A stretch of 52,557 nt of DNA from Streptomyces olivochromogenes (GCF_021538895.1 NZ_JADDRL010000070.1:1-52557); one strand, 5' to 3'; shown: positions 43,845 to 50,993, counted from the first letter of the stretch. Made by a program: numbers and translations. The notes: generated by a model not told the origin, from the sequence alone.

Positions 43845-45200
43845 TTGAGCGCCCATACCGACCCCCAGGTCCGACAGACGGTGGAGGCGCTCGACGCCCA
43901 GGGGATCGATGTCCTCCGCGTCGCCTACCCGGACCTGATGGGCTCCGACCGCAGTCGGGACGTCCTGCTGCACCATCTACCGCACGCGACCGGCCACGGC
44001 CTCGCCTTCAGCCGCGCCGTCTATCACACGGGAGCCCGGGGCGATCACTCGGACATCCCCGGCGGCCTGGAGGCGGGCATGCCGGACGTCCTGGTACGTC
44101 CGGACCTGGACACTGTCGTCCCGCTGCCGTGGGAGCCGAACGTGGCCTGGTGCATCGGCGACGTCCGGGACCCGGCCACCGGCCAGAGCGTGCCCGAATC
44201 ACCCAGAGACCTGCTGCGCCGGGTCCTCTCCCGTCTGGCAGACGCGGGCCTGACCGCGCTCGTCGGCCCGGAACTGGAATACGTCCTGCTCGAGCCAGAC
44301 GCGGACGCACCCACTGGTTGGCGGCGCTATGCCCCCGCCCCGGGCAACGTCTACACCACCGGGCGCCGGGCCGACCCGGACGGACACCTCCTGCGCACGG
44401 TGCGCGCCCTGCATGCCCTCGGCCTGGACGCCAGCGGCGGCAACCGCGAGTTCGACGGTGGGCAGTTCGAGATCAACCTCAACCACTCCGAAGCGCTCAA
44501 CGCTGCGGACCGCGCCTTCCGGTTCAAGGCCGCGATCAAGGAACTGGCCCGCGCCGAGGGTCGGCTGGCGACGTTCATGGCCAAGCCGTTCAACGACGGC
44601 GGCGGATCAGGGTTCCACCTGCACCTCTCCCTCGTCGACGGGGACGGGGCCAACGTCTTCGACGCCCCACGCGAGGCCCACGGCCTGTCGGCCACCGCCC
44701 GCCACGCCCTGGCCGGCGTCCTCAACCATGCGCCTGCCCTGTCCGCACTGCTTAACCCCACCGTCAACTCCTACAAGCGCTTCGGCCCGGACACCACCGC
44801 GCCCTGGCTGATCAACTGGGGCCTGGACAACCGCAACGCGATGGTGCGCATCCCGCCGGAGCGCGGTGCCGCCTCCCGGCTGGAGGTCCGTCTCGGCGAC
44901 GCCACGGCCAACCCCTACCTCGCCGTCGCCGGCCTGCTGGCCGCCGTCCACCTCGGCATCACCACCGCCGCCGAGCCCTGCGCCCCGGCGACCGGCCGCG
45001 CCGCCGACACCAACGCCGCGACCAAGCTGCCCACCGACCTCGGCCAGGCGCTGGACGCGCTCCAGTCCGACGACCAGCTCATCGACGTCCTCGGCAAGGC
45101 GTTCGTCGACGCCTTCCTCACCTTCAAGCGGGACGAAGTCACCCGGTTCCACAAGTACGTCACCGACTGGGAGTTCCGCGAGTACGCCCAGATCAACTGA
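43845..45200 (+). CDS. Glutamine-synthetase-like gamma-glutamyl-amine ligase (PuuA/GlnA3-GlnA4 type)
   Basis: 451 residues from TTG 43845 (GGAG upstream). GS-fold motifs: VGPELEYVLLEPDADAP (metal-binding Glu), GLDASGGNREFDGGQFEINL, TFMAKPFNDGGGSGFHLHLS (ATP/metal), NPTVNSYKRFGPD and NRNAMVRIPPERGAASRLEV. The short length, and loss of the strict ammonia-binding and adenylylation features of GlnA, fit the ligases that glutamylate polyamines, ethanolamine or other amines. With the decarboxylase, PuuC-like and PuuD-like genes under the same operator, it probably glutamylates an aromatic or small amine. It is the only gene of the cluster on this strand. Confidence 0.85.
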   Translation: MSAHTDPQVRQTVEALDAQGIDVLRVAYPDLMGSDRSRDVLLHHLPHATGHGLAFSRAVYHTGARGDHSDIPGGLEAGMPDVLVRPDLDTVVPLPWEPNVAWCIGDVRDPATGQSVPESPRDLLRRVLSRLADAGLTALVGPELEYVLLEPDADAPTGWRRYAPAPGNVYTTGRRADPDGHLLRTVRALHALGLDASGGNREFDGGQFEINLNHSEALNAADRAFRFKAAIKELARAEGRLATFMAKPFNDGGGSGFHLHLSLVDGDGANVFDAPREAHGLSATARHALAGVLNHAPALSALLNPTVNSYKRFGPDTTAPWLINWGLDNRNAMVRIPPERGAASRLEVRLGDATANPYLAVAGLLAAVHLGITTAAEPCAPATGRAADTNAATKLPTDLGQALDALQSDDQLIDVLGKAFVDAFLTFKRDEVTRFHKYVTDWEFREYAQIN

Positions 45201-45565
45201 GACCGCCCACTCCCCGACCGGCCACCCGGTCCCACCACCGGCTCGGCGGCCTGGTCGGCGTGCTCAGTGTCGTGCTGGACCAGGAGGGAGAGCAGATCCG
45301 CTACCGTCAGGGCCGCCTCGGCCGGGTGGCGCAGGGGGTTTCCCGGCTGGATGCGGTAGGCGTTGGACCGCCCTTCACGCCGGTGGGTGAGGTAACCGGC
45401 CGTCTCCAGGTCAGAAATGATCTTCTGGACCGCGCGTTCGGTCAGCCGGCAGTGCGCGGCTATCTCGCGGACGCGGGTCCGGCGATTGCTCTCGATCGCG
45501 GCCAGCACTCGGGCGTGGTTGGTGAGAAACGTCCACCCCGTGTGCGACTCGGGCACTTCTCCCAT
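44915..45565 (-). CDS. Winged-helix regulator with a long antisense-overlapping tail
   Basis: From ATG 45565, about 110 residues look real: GWTFLTNHARVLAAIESNRR, TRVREIAAHCRLTERAVQKI (helix-turn-helix), SDLETAGYLTHRREGRSNAY (wing) and LTVADLLSLLVQH. The regulators of this sort end near here, but no stop occurs. The frame runs on for another ~95 codons opposite the 3' end of the synthetase gene (stop 45200). That part has antisense-type composition, so the native stop was probably lost, or a frameshift hides it. The winged helix may regulate neighbouring genes. Treat the region below ~45190 as doubtful. Confidence 0.5.
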   Translation of the reverse strand: MGEVPESHTGWTFLTNHARVLAAIESNRRTRVREIAAHCRLTERAVQKIISDLETAGYLTHRREGRSNAYRIQPGNPLRHPAEAALTVADLLSLLVQHDTEHADQAAEPVVGPGGRSGSGRSQLIWAYSRNSQSVTYLWNRVTSSRLKVRKASTNALPRTSMSWSSDWSASSAWPRSVGSLVAALVSAARPVAGAQGSAAVVMPRWTAASRPATAR

Positions 45566-45745
45566 ACAGCCAGGGTACGACCGAGTCATTCACGTATCCA
45601 AAAGACCGAAATAGGTTTCCGGTATTTCTTGACAGGCAACGGCTGGCGGGCGCAGCCTGGGTGCGGAAGGAAGTGGACGCCAACAGAAGAGGCGTCCATG
45701 CGGGAGCTGAAGCTTCCCCGGCAACGAGCCAGGGAGGTCGAGATC

Positions 45746-46510
45746 GTGAGCACACCACCGGCCGACCACTCCGCCGCTGCGCAAGCGGCACCGCGAAATC
45801 TTCTGATCGACGCCTCCCCCCGCGGCGGGCGCTTGCTCGTGGCGATTCGCGGCGATCTCGACATCAGCGCGGAAAAAGCAGTCCAGGCCGCGCTGCGCGA
45901 TGCCGTCGGGCAGAGCAGGCACGGTGTCGATCTCGACCTGAGCCGCACAGGGTTCTGTGACGCTTGCGGCCTGAACTGTTTCCTCACCGCCCGGCGCCGC
46001 GCCCTGGAAGCGGGCAAGACAGTGACCATCCGCGCCGCCAGCCCCCTGGTGCAGCGTCTGCTGAGCGTAACGGGCACGTGGCCCCTGTTCACGCTTCAGC
46101 GCTGTCCGGCAGGCCTGTCCAGCTGCGGCCCCGAAGCGAGCGCAGAACGTCAGGAGGATGCCCTGGACGAGGACGAGAAACTGCGCACCGAGGTCGTCCA
46201 ACTGCACCGGGCGATGCAGACGCGCCCTGTTATCGATCAGGCCACAGGGATCCTGATGGCCACGTTCAGCCTCACCGCCGAGGACGCCTGGCAGGTACTG
46301 GTCACAATCTCCCAGAACACGAACACCAAACTCGTCCACGTCGCGGAGAAACTGCTCACCACGGTTCAGGGCCAACCGCTCCCCGAGGAGGACCAGCAGT
46401 ACGTGGCCGCGGCCGTCGCCGCCCGCCGCGCCGCAGACAAGACATCCGGTCCCCCGCAACCAGAACACCCCGTCCCCGAGGAAGAGGCCGGCGGCCGCGG
46501 GACGCCGTAA
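45746..46510 (+). CDS. STAS-ANTAR fusion regulator
   Basis: 254 residues from GTG 45746 (GGGAGG upstream; an ATG at 45698 is possible). Residues ~12-110 are a STAS (anti-anti-sigma) domain: RGGRLLVAIRGDLDISAEKA and VDLDLSRTGFCDACGLNCFL. The site usually reading DSSG is D72-A-C-G, so the phosphorylatable Ser of SpoIIAA-type switches is missing. From ~148 an ANTAR RNA-binding domain follows: LRTEVVQLHRAMQTRPVIDQ, ATGILMATFSLTAEDAWQVL, SQNTNTKLVHVAEKLL. The protein could join sigma-factor control and transcript antitermination. The Pro/Glu-rich tail is unstructured. Confidence 0.87.
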   Translation: MSTPPADHSAAAQAAPRNLLIDASPRGGRLLVAIRGDLDISAEKAVQAALRDAVGQSRHGVDLDLSRTGFCDACGLNCFLTARRRALEAGKTVTIRAASPLVQRLLSVTGTWPLFTLQRCPAGLSSCGPEASAERQEDALDEDEKLRTEVVQLHRAMQTRPVIDQATGILMATFSLTAEDAWQVLVTISQNTNTKLVHVAEKLLTTVQGQPLPEEDQQYVAAAVAARRAADKTSGPPQPEHPVPEEEAGGRGTP

Positions 46511-46736
46511 TGAACCGGCCCAACCCCTGCAGCGGCGGACGACCAGCTGATCGCCGGGGCCGTGCCGGGCCCAGGGTCTCGTCAGAGCCGCTCGGCCCTT
46601 GGCGGGCCGGAAGAAACCAGGCCACGTGCCCAGCTGACCAGCGGTCAGAGTCACGTGAACAGGTGGCAGACCCCCCGCAGCCACCCCTCCTGTCGGGTGC
46701 AGTGCTCCGGGAAGCACGGGCCGCAAGGAGCAAGGC
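46511..46736. other. Intergenic region
   Basis: No gene. It ends with AAGGAGC, the ribosome site of the PRC-barrel gene; the promoter is not evident. Confidence 0.4.
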
Positions 46737-47093
46737 ATGATCCATTCAGCCGATATCCGCGAGTGGCGCAACCAGGACGTGATCGACCCCAAAGGACACA
46801 AGATCAGAGCCCTGGAAGCGGTCTACGTCGACACCACCACCGACACGCCGACCATGGCCACCGTCCGTACCGGACTTCCGACCCGGCACCGACTCGTCTT
46901 CGTACCCGTCGACGAGGCAACCCTGGGCCCCGGATACGTGAAGGTGGCGCACTCGAAAGGGCTGGTCAAGAAGGCGCCGTCCATGGGCATGGACGACGTC
47001 CTGCCCGCCGAGCGAGAAGAAGAGGTCTTCAAACACTACGACCAGCCTTACGAGCCAGGCGCTGGGCACGGGCGCCGCCTCGCACGCCAGTGA
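46737..47093 (+). CDS. PRC-barrel domain protein
   Basis: 118 residues, AAGGAGC 7 bases before the ATG. The single domain reads DIREWRNQDVIDPKGHKIRA, LEAVYVDTTTDTPTMATVRT and RHRLVFVPVDEATLGPGYVK, the strands of the PRC barrel. The C-terminal tail (LPAEREEEVFKHYDQPYEPG) is the usual extension in actinobacterial stress-related PRC proteins. Such proteins act as small adaptor or scaffold domains and are often induced by SigB-type stress sigma factors; the STAS/ANTAR and CBS neighbours support a stress setting. Confidence 0.85.
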   Translation: MIHSADIREWRNQDVIDPKGHKIRALEAVYVDTTTDTPTMATVRTGLPTRHRLVFVPVDEATLGPGYVKVAHSKGLVKKAPSMGMDDVLPAEREEEVFKHYDQPYEPGAGHGRRLARQ

Positions 47094-47186
47094 CCGGCCT
47101 CCATCACCAGAGTGTCGAAGCCTGACCAATCGCTGGTCATTGCGCCGGCTCACCGCGCGCAGCACAGGCCCAAGGGCGTGCTCACC

Positions 47187-47357
47187 ATGGCGCTTTGCCT
47201 GTTCCTGATCATCGTGGCCATCGTCCTGGGACTCATCGGCGCGGTGGCGCAGGGGCTCACCTACCTCCTGATCATCGGCATCGTGGTCTTCGTGGCGGAC
47301 CTGGCCCTGGTCAGCAGGCGCTGGTCCCGGCGCTCTCATCGACACCTCCTCCGCTGA
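47187..47357 (+). CDS. Small hydrophobic membrane protein
   Basis: 56 residues from ATG 47187 (AAGGGCG upstream). Two hydrophobic segments, LCLFLIIVAIVLGLIGAVA and LTYLLIIGIVVFVADLALV, are followed by a basic tail (RRWSRRSHRHLLR) that should stay in the cytoplasm. It resembles the small DUF6131-like stress membrane proteins near PRC-barrel and CBS genes. A longer start at 47112 is open but has no ribosome site. A terminator follows at 47412. Confidence 0.65.
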   Translation: MALCLFLIIVAIVLGLIGAVAQGLTYLLIIGIVVFVADLALVSRRWSRRSHRHLLR

Positions 47358-47411
47358 TGCCACCGCACAGCATCCGGGCGGCACGGCCCGCCGCCGCGCT
47401 GCGCGCGAGAA

Positions 47412-47452
47412 GAGCCGAAGGCGCGGTGACACCGCCCCTTCGGCCTTTGTCT
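47412..47452. terminator. Rho-independent terminator
   Basis: GCCGAAGG (47412-47419) pairs with CCTTCGGC (47435-47442), with inner CGGTG/CACCG pairing, then TTTGTCTTCTT. It ends the small membrane-protein transcript and, in reverse, the convergent CBS gene. Confidence 0.75.
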
Positions 47453-47479
47453 TCTTCGGGCTCAGCTCTTCCGAGCGCG

Positions 47480-47860
47480 TCACGTATTCGGCCTGGCCGA
47501 GCTGATGTCGCCGAGCGCCGATTTCCGATCGCGCTCGATCGCCAGGTCGCCGAGCGAGATGACGCCGACCGGCTCGTCGCCCTCGACGACCGGGAGACGG
47601 CGAATGGAGTGCTCCCGCATCAACTCCACGGCGCGGTCGAGATCGTCGTCCGGGATGACGGTGACCAGTTCCTCGCTGCACACATCGGCCACGGTCATGT
47701 GCTGGGGATCCGTGCCCTCCGCGAGAGCGCGCACCACCAGGTCCCGGTCGCTCACCAGTCCGTGCAGGTGTTCCTGCCTCGTGACCAGGACGATGCCGAT
47801 GTCCTCGTCACGCATCAGCCGCGCCACATCGGTGACCAAGGCACCGGTCTCCACGGACAC
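47480..47860 (-). CDS. CBS-domain pair protein, slightly shortened N-terminus
   Basis: 126 residues from GTG 47860. Two CBS motifs: VTDVARLMRDEDIGIVLVTR/HLHGLVSDRDLVVRALAEG and DLDRAVELMREHSIRRLPVV/PVGVISLGDLAIERD. CBS pairs bind adenine nucleotides (AMP, ATP, SAM) and act as energy or redox sensors; stand-alone pairs such as this are common stress proteins in Streptomyces. The normal opening (MTxxVxxVMTRxPV) is not complete: upstream codons read TCSGTPVSVETG in frame but without a start other than GTG. A few residues of the first strand may therefore be lost. Confidence 0.8.
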   Translation of the reverse strand: MSVETGALVTDVARLMRDEDIGIVLVTRQEHLHGLVSDRDLVVRALAEGTDPQHMTVADVCSEELVTVIPDDDLDRAVELMREHSIRRLPVVEGDEPVGVISLGDLAIERDRKSALGDISSARPNT

Positions 47861-47939
47861 CGGCGTGCCGGAACACGTCCCACACGCCGCCGGTACAACG
47901 ACACCCCGCGCAGCCTGCGCGTGGAGCGGGCGAAAAGGC

Positions 47940-47981
47940 GGCCGGAGGAGAATCTCGCCGCTGGCGCATTCTCCTCCGGCC
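47940..47981. terminator. Perfect 14-bp inverted repeat
   Basis: GGCCGGAGGAGAAT (47940-47953) and ATTCTCCTCCGGCC (47968-47981) form a strong hairpin between the acidic-protein gene and the CBS gene, both on the minus strand. Probably the terminator of the former. Confidence 0.6.
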
Positions 47982-48046
47982 GTACGGGTGGGGCACCGTT
48001 CGCCGATGCCGGTGATGATGATCGCTTTACCAGGATGCGGCTCCCC

Positions 48047-48262
48047 TCACTCGCCCTCGGATGACTTCTCACCCTCAGCCGTGGCAGCCTCGGCTTCTCC
48101 GGCGCTGGCTTCGTTTGGGGATGCTTCGCCCTCAGTCGCAACCGCCTCGGGTTCCGCGCTCTCGCCAGTCGCAGGAGCCTCCGTCTCCGCGCCCTCCGCA
48201 GGCTCTTCGCTCACAGGTGGAGTCGGCTCGGGTTCCTGGGGCGCCTGTTCGGTGTCGCTCAT
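48047..48262 (-). CDS. Small acidic, intrinsically disordered protein
   Basis: 71 residues from ATG 48262 with a very strong ribosome site (GGGGAGGAGGTGAAC). The sequence is almost entirely Glu, Ala, Pro, Ser, Thr and Gly: MSDTEQAPQEPEPTPPVSEE, EGAETEAPATGESAEPEAVA, ATEGEKSSEGE. No hydrophobic core and no basic residue except one Lys. It should be soluble and unfolded, with a high negative charge, and could act as an ion- or protein-binding buffer. No family is recognised. The ribosome site and the flanking hairpins argue that it is a real, highly translated gene. Confidence 0.6.
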   Translation of the reverse strand: MSDTEQAPQEPEPTPPVSEEPAEGAETEAPATGESAEPEAVATEGEASPNEASAGEAEAATAEGEKSSEGE

Positions 48263-48334
48263 GCGTTCACCTCCTCCCCGTGGTGCACAGTCAGGGAGTC
48301 CTGACGTAGGTCGCTGGGAGCCACCGACCCAAAA

Positions 48335-48350
48335 GCGCGGCGATTCGCGC
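48335..48350. terminator. Bidirectional terminator downstream of tRNA-Gln
   Basis: GCGCG (48335-48339) and CGCGC (48346-48350) flanked by AAAA on one side and CTTTTT on the other. On the minus strand it would end the tRNA-Gln transcript. Confidence 0.55.
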
Positions 48351-48485
48351 CTTTTTCTCCTTTTGTCCTAATCCTCAAGAGTGGAGATGTCAACGGCCCC
48401 TGAGGCGAAAGGCACACACACGACAGAGCAGTTCGCAGCGATCGAGACGTCCGCCACAGGGAAGTCAGAAGCTGCGTCCGAGCAG

Positions 48486-48525
48486 GTCCCAATCCTCCAG
48501 GATTCGAACCGGCCTGCCCCTCCAA
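48486..48525 (-). other. tRNA T-arm-like fragment
   Basis: The minus strand reads GCCGGTTCGAATCCTGG, the shape of a tRNA T-arm (GGTTCGAATCC at 48500-48510). The stem pairs poorly and no D- or anticodon arm precedes it. It may be a leftover tRNA 3' end or attachment site. Confidence 0.4.
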
Positions 48526-48552
48526 CGAATCCGGGACGGTTCACCGTGCCGG

Positions 48553-48624
48553 CTGGGATACCAGGACTCGAACCTGAACTAACGGAACCAGAAACCGTCG
48601 GGCTGCCAATTACCCCATATCCCA
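48553..48624 (-). tRNA. tRNA-Gln (anticodon CUG)
   Basis: The minus strand begins TGGGATATGGGGTAATTGGC and ends GGTTCGAGTCCTGGTATCCC A, with discriminator G. The acceptor stem TGGGATA/TATCCCA pairs fully, the T-arm CAGG-TTCGAGT-CCTG is canonical, and the anticodon loop TTCTGGT gives CTG, reading CAG codons. The CCA end is not encoded. The anticodon stem ends with a T-T opposition. 72 nt is the normal size. Confidence 0.92.
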
Positions 48625-49002
48625 TCCGCCTCGAAGACCGCGAGAGCCAAGGCCAGTCGGGGCGAGTCCTGCCGCGTGTCACAACGCGGCGACCGTGCCT
48701 AATATACCCAAACCCTGCGTCACGCTCGGTGATGCACCCCGGGCGTGTCGGTCGGTTCCGGGGGTAGCCCTGCGGGCCAACTGGGCGCAGTGTTTGCGGT
48801 GGACCAGCGGCCGGTGGCGAGGCCGCCGCACCACCCGACGGCTCACCGCTCGCCGAATCCGATCGGGGGGCTCTTCCCTCTTGAGCGGCTCGCCCGATTG
48901 CGGTCATGGCGCCGCCACCCTAGCCTCAGCACGTCGGAATCAGCCCGAAAAGCCCACATAGTCCTATATGTCGGCTTTCCCCTGGTGTTGAATGGAGCTT
49001 TC
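48625..49002. other. Region between tRNA-Gln and the Gln-rich gene
   Basis: Contains the tRNA promoter side (minus) and the leader of the Gln-rich gene. An imperfect hairpin AAAGCCCACATAG/CTATATGTCGGCTTT (48949-48978) lies 25 bases before the Gln-rich start and could affect its translation. No gene. Confidence 0.45.
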
Positions 49003-49473
49003 ATGTCGGTGATGACCGGTGCCCAGCCGCTGCAGCAGTTCGGGCAGCAGATCGGCGGCCCGCAGCAGCAGCTCGCGCAGGTGGTCCAGCAGGCGATCCA
49101 GCAGGCCTGCCAGCAGGCGAGCCAGCAGATCGCGCAGCGTATGCAGCAGACGCTGCAGCAGATCCAGCAGGTCCAGCAGCAGCTGCAGCAGCAGGGCCTG
49201 GCCCACCAGGCGCACCCGTACCTGGCTGTCGCGCTGCACACGACGCTGCTCCAGGGCGTGCGCAGCGCTGTGGAGCAGTCGGTGCAGCAGGCGCTGCCGA
49301 CCGCGATCCTGACCCTGGTGCAGCAGAGCCAGCAGGGCCAGCAGGGCCAGCAGGGCCAGCAGCAGTGGGGCGGCGGCTTTGGCCAGCAGTCGTTCGGCCA
49401 GCCGTACCCGCAGCAGTACCAGCAGCCCGGCTTCGGGTTCGGCCAGATGGGCCAGCCTTTCGGTATCGGCTGA
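49003..49473 (+). CDS. Glutamine-rich low-complexity protein 1
   Basis: 156 residues (GGAG before the ATG). About a third of the residues are Gln. Residues ~20-65 show a near-regular xxQQ period (VVQQAIQQACQQASQQIAQR), which would form a helix with a polar Gln face. A short hydrophobic core follows (HPYLAVALHTTLLQG, AVEQSVQQALPTAILTLV). The C-terminus repeats GQQGQQGQQQ and then FGQQSFGQPYPQQYQQPGFG. It has no signal peptide. Prion-like or phase-separating behaviour is plausible from composition, not shown. Two genes on, 50466-50993 has the same style. The DNA is rich in CAG and CAGGGC units. Confidence 0.8.
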   Translation: MSVMTGAQPLQQFGQQIGGPQQQLAQVVQQAIQQACQQASQQIAQRMQQTLQQIQQVQQQLQQQGLAHQAHPYLAVALHTTLLQGVRSAVEQSVQQALPTAILTLVQQSQQGQQGQQGQQQWGGGFGQQSFGQPYPQQYQQPGFGFGQMGQPFGIG

Positions 49474-49489
49474 CGCTCTGGCGGCGCGC

Positions 49490-49530
49490 GATGCGGTGTG
49501 CCCGGGAGTCGTTTCCGGGCACACCGCATC
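49490..49530. terminator. Perfect 16-bp hairpin terminator
   Basis: GATGCGGTGTGCCCGG (49490-49505) and its complement (49515-49530) around a 9-nt loop. It separates the convergent Gln-rich and ligase-like genes and may serve both. Confidence 0.8.
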
Positions 49531-49555
49531 ACCATCCGTAACTCCCCTGCGGTTC

Positions 49556-50206
49556 CTATCGTTTATCCCGTCTCATGTGCTTGATTTTGATCCAGTCGCG
49601 GGTGCGGCGGCCGGGCAGGTAGGGGCTGGACAGGCGTTTGGCGACCACGCCGTCGTAGCCCTCGGCGAGGCTGTGCTGGAGGGCCTGGGCGGCGAGTGCG
49701 GGCCAGGCGGCTGGCACGCTGATGCCGGGGCCGGCGAGGGCGAGATCGTCGAGTAGGTCGCGGCGGGCGGTGTAGGGCAGCTGTATGACCGGCTCGCCGA
49801 GGTAGAGGATGTCGTAGAGCACCAGCTGGACGGGCAGGTCCTCGCGAGCGTGGGTGACCGCGTCTGGCTGGTGCAGGCTCATCCGCTGCTGCAGCCGCTC
49901 CACCGCGGGCCGCCCGTTCTCGTCGAGCGTGACGATCTCCCCGTCGAGTACCGCTTGCCCTCCCGGCAGCAGCGAAGCGAGGCTGTGCAGTTCTGGGTAC
50001 TGGGCGGTGACGTCCATCCCTGTCTGGGACAGCAGCCGCAGGCCGCCGTCGCCGGGCAGGTGGGCGATGACCCGTGCCCCGTTCCACAGCGTCTCGTACG
50101 CGTACTCCGCCTCGGCCTCGGGCCCGGGCGGCGGGCCGATAACCGCCAGCATCGGAGCCAGCAACGGCAGCACACCCTCAGCGCCGGCAGGGGGATCCAC
50201 GCTCAT
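49556..50206 (-). CDS. ATP-dependent DNA ligase-like nucleotidyltransferase domain, catalytic Lys missing
   Basis: 216 residues from ATG 50206. The ligase fold is recognisable: PLLAPMLAVIG at the start, motif III VLDGEIVTLDENGRPAVERL, motif IIIa LVLYDILYLG, motif IV EGYDGVVAKRLSSPYLPGRR and motif V DWIKIKH. But motif I, usually E-x-K-W-D-G-x-R, is E38-T-L-W-N-G-A-R. The lysine that carries AMP is Leu40 and the Asp is Asn42. The OB-fold domain is also absent after WIKIKHMRRDKR. It cannot adenylate by the known mechanism. It may bind nicks or nucleotides, or be a scaffold. It lies between two Gln-rich genes. Confidence 0.85.
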   Translation of the reverse strand: MSVDPPAGAEGVLPLLAPMLAVIGPPPGPEAEAEYAYETLWNGARVIAHLPGDGGLRLLSQTGMDVTAQYPELHSLASLLPGGQAVLDGEIVTLDENGRPAVERLQQRMSLHQPDAVTHAREDLPVQLVLYDILYLGEPVIQLPYTARRDLLDDLALAGPGISVPAAWPALAAQALQHSLAEGYDGVVAKRLSSPYLPGRRTRDWIKIKHMRRDKR

Positions 50207-50465
50207 GCCTTCCAGCCTGCGCCCCGCGACCCTGCCCGGGCCACCCGCCCCGTCTCCGCAGGACCGGTGGCCGCCTGTGACCAGGGCTGACGCCGCCATC
50301 TTGGGGGAACCGTCAGCCTGCCCCAGGGATAGCTCCGTCGCTTGGCGGTATGTCCCGGAATGTGTTCTTGGCCGGTTGGTGGTTTGCTGCTCAGTGGCGG
50401 TGGGCCGGGCCCTTCCGGTCGCCGTTGCGTCTGCGCCCCCGGCAAGACTCAAGGAGAAGTCCCGC

Positions 50466-50993
50466 ATGTCCGTCTACACCCCCCAGCAGGTCGGCCACCC
50501 CCACATGCAGCAGCCCTACGGGCAGCAGCAGCCGTACGGACAGCCCCCGCTCACGCAGTCGCCGTACGGGCAGCAGCAGCCGTGGGGTCGGCAGGGCCTG
50601 AGCCAGTTCAACCAGCGGTTGGCTCAGCAGGGACAGCTGCCGCTGCTGGTGGCGGAAGTGTCGCTGCGGTGCGCAGCGACGGCCGTCACGGCGGTGGTGG
50701 AGCAGTTGCGGATGGACCCGCAGATCCTGGTGGCCGTCCAGGCGCAGGGGCAGATCCCGCCGTCGTATGCCTGGAGCAACGTGCTGACCGAGTGTGCGCG
50801 TCGTATCGCCCCCGTCGTGCACAACGGGCTCGCGCAGATCACCGCCCAGGGCCAGGTGAGCTCCTACGGACAGCAGTACGGGCAGATTCCCGGCCTGCAG
50901 CAGGACCAGCACGGCCAGCACAGCCAGTTCCAGGGCCAGGGGGTCTTCGGGCAGCAGTCGCAGTTCGGGCCGCTGTCACCGTTGGGCGTGTGA
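50466..50993 (+). CDS. Glutamine-rich low-complexity protein 2
   Basis: 175 residues; AGGAGAAG before the ATG. The N-terminus repeats QQPYGQQQPYGQ and SPYGQQQPWGRQ (Tyr/Gly/Gln). A folded-looking helical middle follows (LPLLVAEVSLRCAATAVTAV, VEQLRMDPQILVAVQAQGQI, NVLTECARRIAPVVHNGLAQ). The C-terminus is again Gln-rich (QQYGQIPGLQQDQHGQHSQF) and ends FGQQSQFGPLSPLGV. Tyr-Gly-Gln repeats are typical of sequences that phase-separate. It shares style, but little direct alignment, with the protein at 49003. It is followed by a strong terminator, then by the subtilase. Confidence 0.8.
   Translation: MSVYTPQQVGHPHMQQPYGQQQPYGQPPLTQSPYGQQQPWGRQGLSQFNQRLAQQGQLPLLVAEVSLRCAATAVTAVVEQLRMDPQILVAVQAQGQIPPSYAWSNVLTECARRIAPVVHNGLAQITAQGQVSSYGQQYGQIPGLQQDQHGQHSQFQGQGVFGQQSQFGPLSPLGV

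Noticed and set aside
48381..48767. Open frame of 128 codons on the plus strand
   Set aside because: It runs antisense through tRNA-Gln and the T-arm fragment, has no domain and no conserved-looking composition.
49019..49480. CAG-rich stretch considered as a simple microsatellite
   Set aside because: It is a coding sequence with a ribosome site, varied codons, a folded-looking core and a terminator after it.
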